The notes: generated by a model from the sequence alone, not told the origin. A stretch of DNA of 64,000 nt from Acidobacteriota bacterium (GCA_019639115.1 JAHBSM010000002.1:124001-188000); one strand, 5' to 3'. Counted from the first letter of the stretch, positions 1 through 9,943 are shown. Numbers and translations are program-made.

Positions 1-241
1 TTGAGAATCCGTGAACGATCTCGTCATTAACGGACGCGCAGATAGCGAACGGAAAGCCGTGGTAACCGATAAAGGTCGGGATGGCTCCTGCATCCCGTAT
101 CATACGCTCAGCCGCTGCATTGAGCTCTAGCGTGGTGATGCCCGGGGCGACCATCGTACGCAGCGACTCGCGAACGCCGGCGATCAGTTCACCTACGTCA
201 CGCATCTTGTCCAGATCTTTCGCTGTCTTCGCGATTATCAT
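1..241 (-). CDS. map: Methionine aminopeptidase type I, N-terminal part
   Basis: The first 80 residues are visible; the gene runs off the left edge of the window. The enzyme removes the initiator methionine from nascent proteins and uses two metal ions. The stretch with GYHGFPF, then CASVNDE, then VHG matches the substrate-pocket and first catalytic-His region of the family. The start is the ATG at 241, because a stop codon lies in frame at 257-259. It follows adk by 18 bases, which is the usual secY-adk-map order at the end of the spc operon, so co-transcription is likely. Confidence 0.93.
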   Translation of the reverse strand, partial: MIIAKTAKDLDKMRDVGELIAGVRESLRTMVAPGITTLELNAAAERMIRDAGAIPTFIGYHGFPFAICASVNDEIVHGFS

Positions 242-259
242 TTCGTCACCGCTGAGCTA

Positions 260-904
260 TCAGATGAGATCGCTGATCGCCGAATAAATGGCCTCGACCT
301 CGCCCGTTCCGTCCACCTTTGAAAGCCTGCCCGAGGCGGCATAATAGGCGATGAGCGGCTCTGTGTTCGCTGCGTAAGTGTCGAGCCGCGTCATCACGCT
401 TTCCTCGTTATCATCCGCACGATGCAGCAGCTCCGCATCGGGATGAAGGTCACAGCGTCCATCGTTCTTTGGTGGACGCGAATAGATGTTGTAGATCTCA
501 CCGCAGACCGGGCACGACCTCCGTCCCGTGAGCCGTTTGAGCAGCTCGTCACGCGGAACGTCCACCTCGATCGCGCGTATCTCTTTGCCCTGCTCCCTTG
601 CCAGTTCCTCAAGCTGCTCGGCCTGAACCGCAGTCCGCGGATAACCGTCGAGCACGTACGTTCCTCTGCAGTCCTCTCTCGCAGTGCGTTCGCGAACGAC
701 CCGGTAAGTGACCTCGTCGGAGACCAGCTTACCCGAAGCCATTATCTCCTGAACTTCGCGAGCGAGCGGCGTATCGAGAGTCTTCATCTCGCGGAACATA
801 TCGCCCGTCGATATCTGCGGTATCCCGCGGCGTTCGTCGAGGAGCCTTGCTTGGGTCCCTTTGCCTGCCCCGGGAGCACCGATCAATACAATGATCTTAT
901 CCAC
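260..904 (-). CDS. adk: Adenylate kinase with zinc-type LID
   Basis: Catalyses ATP + AMP = 2 ADP in the cytoplasm. The P-loop GAPGAGKGT sits near the N-terminus and the AMP-binding DGYPRT motif is present. The LID domain has C-x2-C-x16-C-x2-H, so it should bind zinc with three Cys and one His rather than the commoner fourth Cys or Asp. Two GTG starts are possible: 922 (220 residues) and 904 (214 residues). I prefer 904, since AAAGG lies just upstream of it and the protein then begins close to the P-loop as is usual. The 922 codon lies inside an inverted repeat at 918-989. Confidence 0.93.
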   Translation of the reverse strand: MDKIIVLIGAPGAGKGTQARLLDERRGIPQISTGDMFREMKTLDTPLAREVQEIMASGKLVSDEVTYRVVRERTAREDCRGTYVLDGYPRTAVQAEQLEELAREQGKEIRAIEVDVPRDELLKRLTGRRSCPVCGEIYNIYSRPPKNDGRCDLHPDAELLHRADDNEESVMTRLDTYAANTEPLIAYYAASGRLSKVDGTGEVEAIYSAISDLI

Positions 905-917
905 AAAAAAACCTTTT

Positions 918-989
918 GCCACAGAGAACCCGGCTCGATCAGACGCGGTCTATCGAGACCGCCGATCGGAAATCGAGTTTCTCTGTGGC
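918..989. repeat. 11-bp inverted repeat spanning the secY-adk junction
   Basis: The arms GCCACAGAGAA (918-928) and TTCTCTGTGGC (979-989) are perfectly complementary. Smaller nested arms such as GGTC/GACC lie inside. The right end covers the upstream candidate start codon of adk. In the transcript the hairpin could slow translation or cut secY-adk read-through. There is no U-run, so it is not a classic terminator. The arm sequence resembles short intergenic repeats common in some environmental bacteria, from memory only. Confidence 0.55.
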
Positions 990-997
990 CAATTTCC

Positions 998-2416
998 CTA
1001 GCTGCGGCGGCCGCGCAGCCGCGAACCCGCTCCGAGAAAGCCCTCGTAATTTCTCATCACGAGCTGCGCCTCGATCTGGGCTGCCGTATCCATTGCCACA
1101 CCGACAAGAATTAGCAGGCTCGTGCCGCCAAAATAGAACTGATATCCGAGCCCAGTCGGGATCCAATTGAGTCCCGGCGTGGCCGTAAAGAAATTGTCGA
1201 TCGCGGTACCTACGAACGGAAGCCGCGCCACCTTGAAACCGCTCAGCAGAAGCTGCGGAATAAATGCCACGAGAGCCAGATAAATAGCACCGACCGTGGT
1301 CAGACGCGTCAGGATGCCGTTCAGATACTCAGCCGTCGGGGCTCCGGGACGGATACCGGCGATAAATCCGCCGTGCTTTCGCAGGTTGTCCGCCACCTCG
1401 TCCGTATTGAATACGATCGTGATGTAAAAGAATGTGAACAGCACGATCAGCGAGATAAAGACGAGCTCGTAATACGGATCGCCGCCGTGGAACTGCTGAA
1501 AGAACTGGAACACCTTCGCCCAGGTCGAGTTCGGCTCGTTCTGATCCGGCGGAAATGCCGAGAACAACGTCTGGGGCAGAGCGAGGACCGACGAAGCAAA
1601 GATCACGGGTATCACGCCGCCCATATTTATCTTGAGAGGCAGACTGGTGTCCTGGCCGCGAAATGTTTGATTCCCGACCCGTCGGCTGGCGTAACTAATG
1701 GCTATATTTCGCCGTGCCGATTCTATGTAAACTATAACGGCGATCAACGCGATCAGAACGACGAACAAAAAGATCACGCCGAGCGTCTGAGTTGCGTCGC
1801 CGCTGCTGACGCGGTCGCTGATCTGGGTAATGCCGCGCGGCAGCCCGATCACGATACCGGCAAAGATCAAAAGCGATATGCCGTTGCCGATTCCGCGTTC
1901 GGTGATCTGCTCACCAAGCCACATCACAAAGATCGTGCCGGTCGTGAGCGTAATGACGATCATCGCCGTGGACCACCATCCGGCGCCGATTATCTGATTG
2001 CGCTGGAGCCAGGTCGCCACAAAGAATGTCTGCACCGAACAGAGTCCTACCGTCAGATAGCGCGTCCATTGGTTCAGCTTTTGCCGCCCGACCTCGCCCT
2101 CTTCCTGTATCTTTTTGACCGCAGGCGACAGCACCGGCATCAGCTGCATAATGATCGACGCCGTGATGTACGGGGTCACACCGAGAGCGAATACCGAGAT
2201 CGTGCGAAAATTACCGCCCGAGAACAGATCGAGCACGCCGAGAAGCGTTCCGGCCACTTCGCCCCACACTCTTTCGAGCTGAGCTTTGTTGATCCCCGGT
2301 GCGGTCACGTGGGCGCCGAGCCTGTAAACGGCAAGAAGCCCGAGCGTGAAGAGGATCCTCTTCCTCAGCTCGGGGACCTTGAACATGTTCTGGACGGCGC
2401 TAAAGAACTTCTCCAT
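998..2416 (-). CDS. secY: Preprotein translocase channel subunit SecY
   Basis: The 472-residue protein forms the membrane channel of the Sec pathway together with SecE and SecG. About ten hydrophobic segments are visible. The N-terminal part has the typical KRILFTLGLLAVYRLG stretch, and the plug region with LFSGGNF is present. It is slightly longer than the E. coli protein (443), mostly in the loops. It follows rplO by 83 bases and precedes adk, the standard spc order. The ATG start gives the expected short cytoplasmic N-terminus before membrane segment 1. Confidence 0.97.
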   Translation of the reverse strand: MEKFFSAVQNMFKVPELRKRILFTLGLLAVYRLGAHVTAPGINKAQLERVWGEVAGTLLGVLDLFSGGNFRTISVFALGVTPYITASIIMQLMPVLSPAVKKIQEEGEVGRQKLNQWTRYLTVGLCSVQTFFVATWLQRNQIIGAGWWSTAMIVITLTTGTIFVMWLGEQITERGIGNGISLLIFAGIVIGLPRGITQISDRVSSGDATQTLGVIFLFVVLIALIAVIVYIESARRNIAISYASRRVGNQTFRGQDTSLPLKINMGGVIPVIFASSVLALPQTLFSAFPPDQNEPNSTWAKVFQFFQQFHGGDPYYELVFISLIVLFTFFYITIVFNTDEVADNLRKHGGFIAGIRPGAPTAEYLNGILTRLTTVGAIYLALVAFIPQLLLSGFKVARLPFVGTAIDNFFTATPGLNWIPTGLGYQFYFGGTSLLILVGVAMDTAAQIEAQLVMRNYEGFLGAGSRLRGRRS

Positions 2417-2499
2417 AAAAATTCAATTGCCAGCTTTAAGTGGATGGCACACGACGTTGTCGCTCTCGGGCACGCCCGAAGTGCGCGACACGGTCAAAT

Positions 2500-2967
2500 T
2501 CACTCAGCGGTCTGTTTCGAGATGACCGAGGCCGAACCTCCGGCTTTCTCGATCTTGTCCTTTGCCGTCTTGGTAAAGCGATGCGCCGAGATCTCGAGCT
2601 TTTTGGTCAGTTCGCCGTTGCCAAGGATCACGAGATCGTGCTTAGCCTTTTTGATCAGGCCGCGTTCATGCAGCAGCTCAGGCGTCACGGTATCACCGGC
2701 GTTGAAATTCGCGTCGATCTTGGCAAGGCTGATCTCGATCCACTGCTTCTTGAATATGTTGGTAAATCCGCGTTTCGGCAAACGACGCTGGAGCGGCATC
2801 TGGCCGCCCTCGAATCCCGGACGGCTCGAATAGCCGGACCGCGATTTCTGTCCCTTATGGCCGCGGCCCGAGGTTTTGCCAAGCCCTGAGCCCGGGCCAC
2901 GCCCGACACGCTTTTTCTTATGCGTCGATCCCGGAGCCGGATGTAAATTGTTCAATGATAAAGCCAT
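2500..2967 (-). CDS. rplO: Large ribosomal subunit protein L15
   Basis: 155 residues. The start [14 protein letters not shown] and the Gly/Lys/Arg-rich N-terminal arm ([28 protein letters not shown]) are diagnostic of L15, which threads into 23S rRNA late in 50S assembly. The frame is open further upstream to 3021, but the ATG at 2967 matches the family start. It lies between rpmD and secY as in most bacteria. The C-terminus is a short KAGGSASVI-type tail of normal length. Confidence 0.96.
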   Translation of the reverse strand: MALSLNNLHPAPGSTHKKKRVGRGPGSGLGKTSGRGHKGQKSRSGYSSRPGFEGGQMPLQRRLPKRGFTNIFKKQWIEISLAKIDANFNAGDTVTPELLHERGLIKKAKHDLVILGNGELTKKLEISAHRFTKTAKDKIEKAGGSASVISKQTAE

Positions 2968-3038
2968 AACTATTGACCTTAGCTCTCGAGGCCGGTCGTG
3001 CCGCTGCGATTCGCGCCGCACACGCCTGGCCGAGACGA

Positions 3039-3239
3039 CTATTCCACGATCCTCAATAAATGCGGTACCTTGGCCACCATGCCGCGCATGGCCGGCGAAT
3101 CCGGACGTGTGACCGTCTGGTTGAGCTTGGTGATGCCGAGCCCTTTGACGACCGCCTTTTGGTCTTTGGCGTAGCCGATCATGCTCCGATAGTACTGGAT
3201 CTTGATCTCTCCGCCTTTGTTTTCAGTCTTTTTTGCCAT
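3039..3239 (-). CDS. rpmD: Large ribosomal subunit protein L30
   Basis: 66 residues, the usual short bacterial size. The segment [20 protein letters not shown] followed by the LNQTV region and the C-terminal GMVAKVPHL are typical of L30. The open frame extends upstream to 3302, but the ATG at 3239 gives the family start MAKKTE. It lies between rpsE and rplO. Confidence 0.95.
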   Translation of the reverse strand: MAKKTENKGGEIKIQYYRSMIGYAKDQKAVVKGLGITKLNQTVTRPDSPAMRGMVAKVPHLLRIVE

Positions 3240-3316
3240 GATCTTATACTCTAGGCCGCGTCTTCGCTTCCGTGCCGCTCTCTCGAGAAACGGGCCAAGC
3301 AAGCTCGACGCAGTGC

Positions 3317-3826
3317 CTATACGATCTCTTCAACCTGCTTTCCTCGCAAACGAGCGACTTCCATCGGATCCTTCATTCTCGTAAGGCCGTTGAATGTAGC
3401 CCTGATCACGTTGTGGGGATTGTTGGTCCCCAGGATCTTGGTACGTACGTTATGCACGCCCAGGCTCTGCAAAACGGCGCGTACGGCACCGCCGGCGATA
3501 ACGCCAGTTCCTTCTGCCGCCGGCTTGAGCAGGACGCGACCCGCTCCGTACTCTCCGATCATCTCGTGGGGAAGCGTGCCATCGATCAGCGGAACGCGGA
3601 TCAGATTATTCTTAGCCGCTTCTACCGCCTTTTTGATCGCGTTGGGCACTTCCTTTGCTTTACCCGTGCCGAATCCGACGTGGCCCGATTCGTCACCGAC
3701 GACCACCAGAGCCGCGAACGAAAGGTTCTTACCGCCTTTTACGACCTTAGTGACTCGGTTGATCGAGATCAACTGATCCTTGAGGATCAACCCGGTCGGC
3801 GAAATTCTCTGCTTTTTGATTGCCAT
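3317..3826 (-). CDS. rpsE: Small ribosomal subunit protein S5
   Basis: 169 residues. S5 sits at the mRNA entry side of the 30S subunit and affects decoding accuracy. The double-stranded-RNA-binding-like N-terminal half ([32 protein letters not shown]) and the C-terminal [16 protein letters not shown] region are visible. Length is normal. It lies between rplR and rpmD. Confidence 0.97.
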   Translation of the reverse strand: MAIKKQRISPTGLILKDQLISINRVTKVVKGGKNLSFAALVVVGDESGHVGFGTGKAKEVPNAIKKAVEAAKNNLIRVPLIDGTLPHEMIGEYGAGRVLLKPAAEGTGVIAGGAVRAVLQSLGVHNVRTKILGTNNPHNVIRATFNGLTRMKDPMEVARLRGKQVEEIV

Positions 3827-3863
3827 AGATACTGATCCTGTCGGGCCCGGACACCCGCGGTTC

Positions 3864-4253
3864 TTATTCCGCGGCCGCTTCCTCCCTGACTTCGTGTTTA
3901 TTGAGACCTGCTTCGCGCGAAGCGTCGATCAGAGCCTTCACGCGGCCGTGATATACATAGCCGCCGCGATCGAACACAACGCTCTCGATGCCGGCTTTCT
4001 GCGCCCGTTCGGCAATCGTCTTGCCCACCAATCGGGCGGCTTCGACATTGCCGCCGGTCTTGACCCCGAGGCCTTTCTCCGTGGTCGATGCCGTTGCAAG
4101 CGTCTTGCCGTTCTGATCGTCGATCACCTGAGCATAAATATGATTGAGACTGCGGTAAACCGCGAGACGGGGCCTGTCGGCCGTGCCGCGAACTTTCTTT
4201 CGTATGCGGCTGTGAACGCCCTGTCGTATATCTGCTCTGCTCTTCTGTGCCAT
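3864..4253 (-). CDS. rplR: Large ribosomal subunit protein L18
   Basis: 129 residues, about ten more than most L18 proteins. L18 binds 5S rRNA in the central protuberance. The motif [13 protein letters not shown] followed by IYAQVIDD and the C-terminal [14 protein letters not shown] are characteristic. The extra length is a short C-terminal tail ending EEAAAE, a mild case of the Ala/Glu tails seen on other ribosomal proteins of this cluster. Confidence 0.96.
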   Translation of the reverse strand: MAQKSRADIRQGVHSRIRKKVRGTADRPRLAVYRSLNHIYAQVIDDQNGKTLATASTTEKGLGVKTGGNVEAARLVGKTIAERAQKAGIESVVFDRGGYVYHGRVKALIDASREAGLNKHEVREEAAAE

Positions 4254-4321
4254 AACTTTGGATATCTGCGGAGCCGAGCCTCAGGTCGTTCGACCGTCGC
4301 GGCCCCGCTGTCTAGTTCACG

Positions 4322-4882
4322 CTATTTACCCGTCTTGCCGGGCTTCAGCCTATAGTATTTATCAGCGTATCGTACGCCTTTGCCTTTGTAAGCATCAGGC
4401 TTGCGCAGCCTGTTGAGCTCGGCGGCGACCTGGCCAAGCTTTTGCTTGTCTATGCCGGTCAGCGTCAGCGTCGTCTGATACTGATTGATGTTCGTTTTCG
4501 TATTTACGCGTTCGGCCTTGGCCTCGACGCCGTCAGGCAGCACGTACTCGACCGGATGCGAATAACCGAGTGCGAAAACAAGCTTCTTGCCTTGGACCTC
4601 GGCTTTGTAACCGACGCCGACGATGTCCATTTCCTTGGTAAATCCTTCGGTCACGCCGACGATGGCATTATTTGCCAACGCACGAGCAAGGCCATGGAAC
4701 GCCGCCATATGGTCGTCCGCCCTCTCGGCGACAAGCGACCCGTCCTCCTGCTTGAACGAGATCCCTTGAGGGATCGGCGTCTTCAGCGTGCCTTTCGGGC
4801 CCTTTACCTCGATCTCAGAGCCCGCGATCGTAACGGTGACGCCGGCAGGGATCGTGATCGGTTTTTTTCCAACTCTCGACAT
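4322..4882 (-). CDS. rplF: Large ribosomal subunit protein L6
   Basis: 186 residues with the start MSRVGKKPI and two repeated alpha/beta halves. The C-terminal signature with [16 protein letters not shown] is present. L6 binds 23S rRNA near the factor-binding site. Length is close to the family norm (about 177-185). It lies between rpsH and rplR. Confidence 0.97.
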   Translation of the reverse strand: MSRVGKKPITIPAGVTVTIAGSEIEVKGPKGTLKTPIPQGISFKQEDGSLVAERADDHMAAFHGLARALANNAIVGVTEGFTKEMDIVGVGYKAEVQGKKLVFALGYSHPVEYVLPDGVEAKAERVNTKTNINQYQTTLTLTGIDKQKLGQVAAELNRLRKPDAYKGKGVRYADKYYRLKPGKTGK

Positions 4883-4941
4883 ATTCTTTTTCGGATTGGC
4901 TGGCTCGGCGATAGGCCGTGCCCTTCATCCCTTGTCCTTAC

Positions 4942-5334
4942 TTAATAAACTTCAGCCAGTATCTCGCCCCCGACGTTCTCACTGCGGGCTCGTTTGTCGC
5001 TCATCAATCCGCGTGAGGTAGAAACGATATTGATACCGTATCCGCCCAGCACCTTCGGGATATCCTTCGATCCGACATAAACGCGGCGGCCGGGTTTCGA
5101 GACCCGAGCAAGATGCGTGATCGAAGGCAGCCCCTTCGAATCGTAGCGGAGAAATACCCGTATCGCGTACTTAGGCCCCTCGCCTTTTGTGGTGAAGCTG
5201 TTGATATAACCCTCTTCCTTTAGGATACGGGCCACCTCAAGTTTCAGCTTCGAACCCGGTATATCAACACGCGGATGATTCGCAGCGATGGCGTTGCGGA
5301 TGCGTGTGAGCATATCGGCTATTGGATCTGTCAT
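4942..5334 (-). CDS. rpsH: Small ribosomal subunit protein S8
   Basis: 130 residues. The N-terminus with DPIADMLTRIRNA and the C-terminal STSRGLMSDKRARSENVGGE match S8, which binds the central domain of 16S rRNA. In other bacteria S8 represses the spc operon by binding its mRNA; no matching site is evident here by eye. It lies between rpsN and rplF. Confidence 0.97.
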   Translation of the reverse strand: MTDPIADMLTRIRNAIAANHPRVDIPGSKLKLEVARILKEEGYINSFTTKGEGPKYAIRVFLRYDSKGLPSITHLARVSKPGRRVYVGSKDIPKVLGGYGINIVSTSRGLMSDKRARSENVGGEILAEVY

Positions 5335-5411
5335 TCCTATAAATCACTCCGTAATTTCGCTCTTTGGGCCGAGGCCGTTGCCGGCCGTGATCGGAACAAA
5401 GGTTTAACCTG

Positions 5412-5717
5412 CTACCAACTCGATTTGACGACTCCGGGGATCTGGCCCTCGAGGGCAAGCTCGCGCAGAGAGACACGCGAGATGCCGAACTTACGCAGAT
5501 AACCTCGCGGCCTGCCGGTTTGGGAACAACGGTTCCGTACGCGGACCGGGCTAGCATCGCGCGGCATCTTTTGCAGTTTGAGCACTGCCGCATCCACGTC
5601 AGCCGCTGACGATTTCGGATCCTTGATGATCCGTTTCAGGGCTGCTCGCCGCTCTGCGTACAGAGCGACCTTGTCCTTCCGGCGTTCGTTCTTCACTACC
5701 TTGCTGATCTTTGCCAT
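5412..5717 (-). CDS. rpsN: Small ribosomal subunit protein S14, zinc-independent form
   Basis: 101 residues, the long form of S14. The zinc form has about 61 residues and four cysteines in two CxxC pairs; this one has a single Cys in [11 protein letters not shown] and therefore does not need zinc. The [17 protein letters not shown] signature is intact. It lies between rplE and rpsH. The zinc-free L32 encoded near 48,800 fits the same pattern. Confidence 0.96.
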   Translation of the reverse strand: MAKISKVVKNERRKDKVALYAERRAALKRIIKDPKSSAADVDAAVLKLQKMPRDASPVRVRNRCSQTGRPRGYLRKFGISRVSLRELALEGQIPGVVKSSW

Positions 5718-5721
5718 AAAC

Positions 5722-6261
5722 TTATTGCCTGAACGGCATCCCCATTCCTTTCAGAAGCGCTCGTGCCTCGTCGTCATTCCTCGCCGTGGTCACGATCGAG
5801 ATATTCATGCCCCGTGTCTTATCAACTTTATTAAAATCGATCTCAGGGAAGATCAATTGTTCCCTGACGCCGAGGGTGTAATTGCCTCGCCCGTCGAACG
5901 CTTTTGCCGAGATGCCGCGAAAATCGCGAACTCGCGGAAGCGCGACCGAGATCAAACGATCGAGGAACTCATACATCCGGTCGCCTCTGAGCGTGACCAT
6001 CGTTCCGATCGACATTCCCTGTCGGAGCTTGAATGCCGCGATCGATTTCTTTGCCTTGGTCACGACGGGCTTCTGCCCCGTGATGGCTTTCAGCTCTTCC
6101 GTCGCCACATCCAGGATCTTCGCATTGGCCGAAGCTTCACCCAGGCCCATATTGACGACGATCTTCTCGATCTTGGGAACCGCCATCGGGTTCTCGATCG
6201 CGAATTCCTTCGCAAGCGAAGGTGCGACCTCTTTCTTGTATTTATCTCTAAGTCTGGCCAT
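5722..6261 (-). CDS. rplE: Large ribosomal subunit protein L5
   Basis: 179 residues. L5 binds 5S rRNA and contacts the P-site tRNA. The segment [16 protein letters not shown] and the later DFRGIS...[14 protein letters not shown] are typical. The stop lies only 4 bases from the start of rpsN, so the two are probably translationally linked. Length is normal. Confidence 0.97.
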   Translation of the reverse strand: MARLRDKYKKEVAPSLAKEFAIENPMAVPKIEKIVVNMGLGEASANAKILDVATEELKAITGQKPVVTKAKKSIAAFKLRQGMSIGTMVTLRGDRMYEFLDRLISVALPRVRDFRGISAKAFDGRGNYTLGVREQLIFPEIDFNKVDKTRGMNISIVTTARNDDEARALLKGMGMPFRQ

Positions 6262-6323
6262 TTTTTGACCTCTCTCCTTACTCGGCCCCGGGACCTGCGT
6301 TTCACACTACCGGGACAAGAATC

Positions 6324-6767
6324 TTAATTCGGATCAGCTTCTCCGGCAGCCGGAGCGTCCGTTTCGGGCTTCGTCGTTTCTCGCTTGTAGCCGCCCGTAT
6401 CGGCAATGACCTTGCCGCTCTTGGCAACACGGACCTTTTGGCCGTCGCGTATCTCCATCTTCACTCGAGTCGGCTTGCCCGTGTCCGGATCGATCAATGC
6501 GACGTTCGAGACGTTGACCCAGGCCTCTTGCTCTATGATGCCGCCTTCGCGATTGAGCTGCGGCACCGGTTTGCGATGGCGTTTGACCATCATCGCACCT
6601 TCGACCTTTACGCGGCCGCCGCGCGGATCGACCGCTATCACGCGGCCGCGATACGGCTGGCGGTTGCCGGCTGAATCGTAGCGGTTATACTCCTTGCCTG
6701 CGATAAAAACGACCTGGTCGCCTCGCCTGATCTTGCTTTTGACTGTTCCTGTCTTTACAGCTTTCAT
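6324..6767 (-). CDS. rplX: Large ribosomal subunit protein L24, extended
   Basis: 147 residues against about 105 in most bacteria. L24 starts 50S assembly. The KOW motif region (KSKIRRGDQVVFIAGK, then GRVIAVDPRGGRVKVEG) is clear. The extra length comes from an insertion with NRYDSAGNRQPY inside the KOW region and a C-terminal tail from about residue 129 rich in Thr, Glu, Pro and Ala. It lies between rplN and rplE. Confidence 0.94.
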   Translation of the reverse strand: MKAVKTGTVKSKIRRGDQVVFIAGKEYNRYDSAGNRQPYRGRVIAVDPRGGRVKVEGAMMVKRHRKPVPQLNREGGIIEQEAWVNVSNVALIDPDTGKPTRVKMEIRDGQKVRVAKSGKVIADTGGYKRETTKPETDAPAAGEADPN

Positions 6768-6801
6768 TTCTTTGTTACGAATCCCGGCCTTGCCTTCCTT
6801 T

Positions 6802-7170
6802 CTATATCACTTCCGGAGCCAGGCTCACGATCTTCATAAAGTTACGTTCGCGGAGCTCGCGGGCGACCGGGCCGAACACGCGGGTCCCTATCGGAGTTCC
6901 GTCCTCTTTGATCAGAACCGCCGCATTCTCGTCGAACCTGATATACGATCCGTCCTTTCGGCGGACCTCCTTACGAGTGCGTACGATCACGGCGTTATAG
7001 ACCTTGCCTTTTTTCGCGGTGCCATCCGGCGCCGCTTCCTTGACCGTCACCTTGATCGTATCGCCGAGCCTTGCGATCTTGCTCGTCGATCCGCCTACCG
7101 GCATGATCATCTCCACTCTTTTTGCACCTGAGTTGTCGGCTACCGACAACGAGGTCTGCATTTGTATCAT
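6802..7170 (-). CDS. rplN: Large ribosomal subunit protein L14
   Basis: 122 residues, the exact family length. The start [17 protein letters not shown] and the end with [12 protein letters not shown] are diagnostic. L14 lies at the subunit interface and contacts 16S rRNA. It sits between rpsQ and rplX. Confidence 0.98.
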   Translation of the reverse strand: MIQMQTSLSVADNSGAKRVEMIMPVGGSTSKIARLGDTIKVTVKEAAPDGTAKKGKVYNAVIVRTRKEVRRKDGSYIRFDENAAVLIKEDGTPIGTRVFGPVARELRERNFMKIVSLAPEVI

Positions 7171-7242
7171 AAGGCCACCTCAATATGTCCGTTGTAGGCC
7201 GATCGTGACGAACAGAATGCCATGCGATCGACGAGCCACGGA

Positions 7243-7638
7243 CTAAAGCTCTGCTCGCTGAATGATCTCAACGACGCGCCAGCGTTTCCTTGCCGACATA
7301 GGCCGCGTCTCGATGATCCTCACTTTATCGCCGATCTTCGCACCCATTTCGTCATGAGCCATGAATTTCTTACGGCGCTTGATGTACTTTCGGTACATCG
7401 GATGTTTGACCAGGCGATCGACGCGAACGACGACCGTTTTGGTCATTTTGTCCGAAGCTACGATACCTACGCGTTCTGCACGTTTATGAGTCTTCGATGC
7501 GGAGCCGTCCGCCGTCGATGCCGCGGCAGTCTCCGCAGGCTCGGCGGGTGCAGCCTCAGCCGCGCTCTCGTCCGCAGGCACGACCGGCGTTTCGTTGGCC
7601 GTCTCTTCGATCTCGTTTTCTGTGATATTGTTTGGCAT
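7243..7638 (-). CDS. rpsQ: Small ribosomal subunit protein S17 with acidic N-terminal extension
   Basis: 131 residues; S17 is usually about 85. Residues 52-131 are a normal S17 core ([41 protein letters not shown]). Residues 1-51 are a low-complexity segment rich in Ala, Glu, Thr and Pro with almost no basic residues. No Met gives a core-only start, so the extension should be translated. S17 organises the 5' domain of 16S rRNA. It lies between rpmC and rplN. Confidence 0.93.
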   Translation of the reverse strand: MPNNITENEIEETANETPVVPADESAAEAAPAEPAETAAASTADGSASKTHKRAERVGIVASDKMTKTVVVRVDRLVKHPMYRKYIKRRKKFMAHDEMGAKIGDKVRIIETRPMSARKRWRVVEIIQRAEL

Positions 7639-7656
7639 TTTTTTCTGCGTTCTGCC

Positions 7657-7878
7657 TTAGGCGGCCGAAGCCTCCTTTTCCGCCGATTTCTCGTTTAGCA
7701 GCGTGTAAACACGTGCCAGCGTCTTCTTCTCACGTCGGATGTCCTTGAGCGTATCGCCCACGCCGAGAGATTTGCGGAACCGAAGCCTGAAGAGCGACTC
7801 CTTGAGCGCGTCGGCCTGTTCCTTCAATTCCTCTACGCTCATTCCGTTGAGCTGATCCAATTGTTCCTTCCGTTTCAT
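7657..7878 (-). CDS. rpmC: Large ribosomal subunit protein L29
   Basis: 73 residues, helical. The first half carries the SVEELKEQADALKESLFRLRF motif typical of L29, which lies by the nascent-chain exit and binds trigger factor with L23. It is only 2 bases downstream of rplP, implying coupling, and ends in a short Ala/Glu tail. Confidence 0.96.
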   Translation of the reverse strand: MKRKEQLDQLNGMSVEELKEQADALKESLFRLRFRKSLGVGDTLKDIRREKKTLARVYTLLNEKSAEKEASAA

Positions 7879-7880
7879 TA

Positions 7881-8309
7881 CTAAACAATGCCTCCTTCGA
7901 GGTCTTTGCGGGTCACGAACTTGACCTTGACCGGCAGCTTCTGTGCAGCCAGCCTCATTGCCTCGCGAGCCAGCGTTTCATCGACGCCCTGTATCTCGTA
8001 AAGTACGCGGCCCGGTTTGACCACCGCCACCCAGTGGTCCGGAGCTCCTTTGCCCGAGCCCATACGGGTCTCAGCCGGTTTCTTGGTGATCGGCTTGTCC
8101 GGGAACATCCGGATCCAGATCTTGCCGCCGCGTTTGACGTGACGGGTCATCGCGATACGAGCCGCTTCGATCTGGCGGTCGGTTATCCAGCCCGCTTCGA
8201 GCGTCTTAAGCCCGAAGTCACCAAAATTCAGCTTTTCGCCTCTGGTCGCTTTTCCGCGCATCCGCCCTTTCATCACTCGGCGGTGCTTGACCTTTTTTGG
8301 CATCAACAT
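7881..8309 (-). CDS. rplP: Large ribosomal subunit protein L16
   Basis: 142 residues. The start [19 protein letters not shown] and the signatures [11 protein letters not shown] and [10 protein letters not shown] identify L16, which helps shape the A-site and peptidyl-transferase region. The gene follows rpsC after an 83-base spacer of 7-base repeats. Confidence 0.97.
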   Translation of the reverse strand: MLMPKKVKHRRVMKGRMRGKATRGEKLNFGDFGLKTLEAGWITDRQIEAARIAMTRHVKRGGKIWIRMFPDKPITKKPAETRMGSGKGAPDHWVAVVKPGRVLYEIQGVDETLAREAMRLAAQKLPVKVKFVTRKDLEGGIV

Positions 8310-8392
8310 AATAAAAACCTCGTGGATCGTGAATCGTGGATCGAAGTGAACCTATGGTCTCTGACCGTTCACTATTCTCCATTCACTGTCAG
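8310..8392. repeat. Spacer of degenerate tandem 7-mers between rpsC and rplP
   Basis: Read on the minus strand the spacer contains the consecutive units AGTGAAT, GGAGAAT, AGTGAAC and, further on, CGATCCA, CGATTCA, CGATCCA. There is no open frame. The 7-base phase is shared with the spacers at 10,241 and 11,141. Function is unknown. Confidence 0.6.
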
Positions 8393-9124
8393 CTATCTTC
8401 TATCGTCTCTCCTCGGCCTGCGTTCACGCATCGCGCCGCGATCTACTTTGACCTCATTCATCGGATCGGTGGTCGTTCCGCGAGCGATAGATGCATTCGG
8501 ATCGAGTATCTCGCCGCGGTAGATCCACACCTTGACGCCAATGATACCGAACGTCGTCAGCGCCTCGGCGAAACCGTAATCGATATCGGCACGCAGCGTA
8601 TGGAGCGGCAAACGCCCCTGCAGCGACCATTCGGTCCGGGCGATCTCAGCCCCGTTCAGCCGTCCGGAGATCATCACCTTTATCCCCTGGGCACCGAACC
8701 GCTGCGATTCTTCCATCGTCTTTTTCATCGCACGACGAAACGCGATACGTTTCTCGAGCTGCTGTGCGATCTTCTCGGCCTGAAGCTGAGCGTTGAGCTC
8801 AGGATGCTTGATCTCGAGGATCGAGATCATGACCTCGCGTCCGGTCTTGCGGGACAGGTCCTCACGAAGCTTGTCGATCTCGGCACCTTTGCGACCGATG
8901 ATGATACCGGGCCTCGACGTGTAGATCACGATCTTGAGCCGAGCCGCCGCGCGTTCGATATCAATATGCGATACGCCGCCGCCCGCGAACTTCTTCTTGA
9001 GGTCGCGCTTGAGCTTGAGATCTTCGGCAAGAAAAGCTGCATAGTCCTGTTTGGCGAACCAATGCGAATGCCAATCCTTGTTGTACCCGACCCTGAATCC
9101 GTATGGATGAACTTTCTGTCCCAT
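8393..9124 (-). CDS. rpsC: Small ribosomal subunit protein S3
   Basis: 243 residues. The start [13 protein letters not shown], the KH-domain motif [13 protein letters not shown] and the C-terminal [12 protein letters not shown] are diagnostic. S3 forms part of the mRNA entry tunnel. A basic C-terminal tail (about 20 residues, many Arg) is common in the family. It lies between rplV and rplP. Confidence 0.97.
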   Translation of the reverse strand: MGQKVHPYGFRVGYNKDWHSHWFAKQDYAAFLAEDLKLKRDLKKKFAGGGVSHIDIERAAARLKIVIYTSRPGIIIGRKGAEIDKLREDLSRKTGREVMISILEIKHPELNAQLQAEKIAQQLEKRIAFRRAMKKTMEESQRFGAQGIKVMISGRLNGAEIARTEWSLQGRLPLHTLRADIDYGFAEALTTFGIIGVKVWIYRGEILDPNASIARGTTTDPMNEVKVDRGAMRERRPRRDDRR

Positions 9125-9159
9125 ATTCTTCGTGTGGCGTGCCTTGCGGCCCGCTTGAA

Positions 9160-9870
9160 CTACTGCTTCTCCGCTTCCTCGTTCGTTTCGGCCGCCGGCT
9201 CTGCATCGGCCGCTTCTTCCGTCACGTCAGTTTCGGTTGTGACTTCGGCATCGCTTGCGTCAGCCTCCGCCCCCGTCTCGACCTCAACCGCTTCCGCTGG
9301 TGCTGCTTCGGCTGCTGTTTCGACCGTTTCAGCCGGTGCTTCCTGGGCGGCTTCGGCCGCCTCGATCGGAGCTTCGACCTCTTCCACAGCTCCAGGCTGA
9401 GCGGCCTCTTTCTTTTCCGCGACCTTAGGAGCGGGTTTCTTTTTCTCTTTCTTAGGAGCCGCGGCGCGTCGTGCCTTTGCCTCTTCGGCCTTCAGCTCCT
9501 GCTCTGTCTTGGGCTTCTCGTCGCTGGTGACCTCGATCGTGATGTGGCAATAATGCCGCTGCTCACGATAGGCTCGGCCCTGCGGAGCGGGGCGCATACG
9601 CCGGCGATTCTTCGTCGGGCCCATGTCCACATAGCAAGCCTTTACCCATAGGTCATCCGGATCGATCGCGATGTTGCTCTGCTCCGCCTTGTACGTCGCA
9701 TTTGCGATAGCGGAACTCAGGCACTTGGCGATCGGGTCAGCGGCACGTTTCTGAGTGAATTTGAGGATCGCAAGCGCACGCGAGACATTCTCGCCGCGGA
9801 TCAGATCGACCACAAGACGTGCCTTGCGAGGGCTGCCTTTCAGATATTTTGTTTTAGCTACAGCTTCCAT
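9160..9870 (-). CDS. rplV: Large ribosomal subunit protein L22 with long C-terminal extension
   Basis: 236 residues, about twice the normal 110-120. Residues 1-117 are a standard L22 core ([19 protein letters not shown], then [17 protein letters not shown], the hairpin loop that lines the exit tunnel). Residues 118-155 form a Lys-rich linker, and 156-236 are almost pure Ala, Glu, Val, Thr, Pro. The tail is in frame with no stop and has no recognisable fold. L22's C-terminus lies near the ribosome surface, so the tail could extend into solvent; that is inference. Confidence 0.94.
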   Translation of the reverse strand: MEAVAKTKYLKGSPRKARLVVDLIRGENVSRALAILKFTQKRAADPIAKCLSSAIANATYKAEQSNIAIDPDDLWVKACYVDMGPTKNRRRMRPAPQGRAYREQRHYCHITIEVTSDEKPKTEQELKAEEAKARRAAAPKKEKKKPAPKVAEKKEAAQPGAVEEVEAPIEAAEAAQEAPAETVETAAEAAPAEAVEVETGAEADASDAEVTTETDVTEEAADAEPAAETNEEAEKQ

Positions 9871-9943
9871 TTTCTTAATGGTTATCGGCTATTGGTATGC
9901 GGCGAGCGACACATTATCGAGCGGTCGCCGGCTACCTTTTCCG

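Noticed and set aside
8336-9400. Long plus-strand frames opposite the ribosomal genes
   Set aside because: They are antisense shadows caused by the codon use of the real genes; no start context or protein family supports them.
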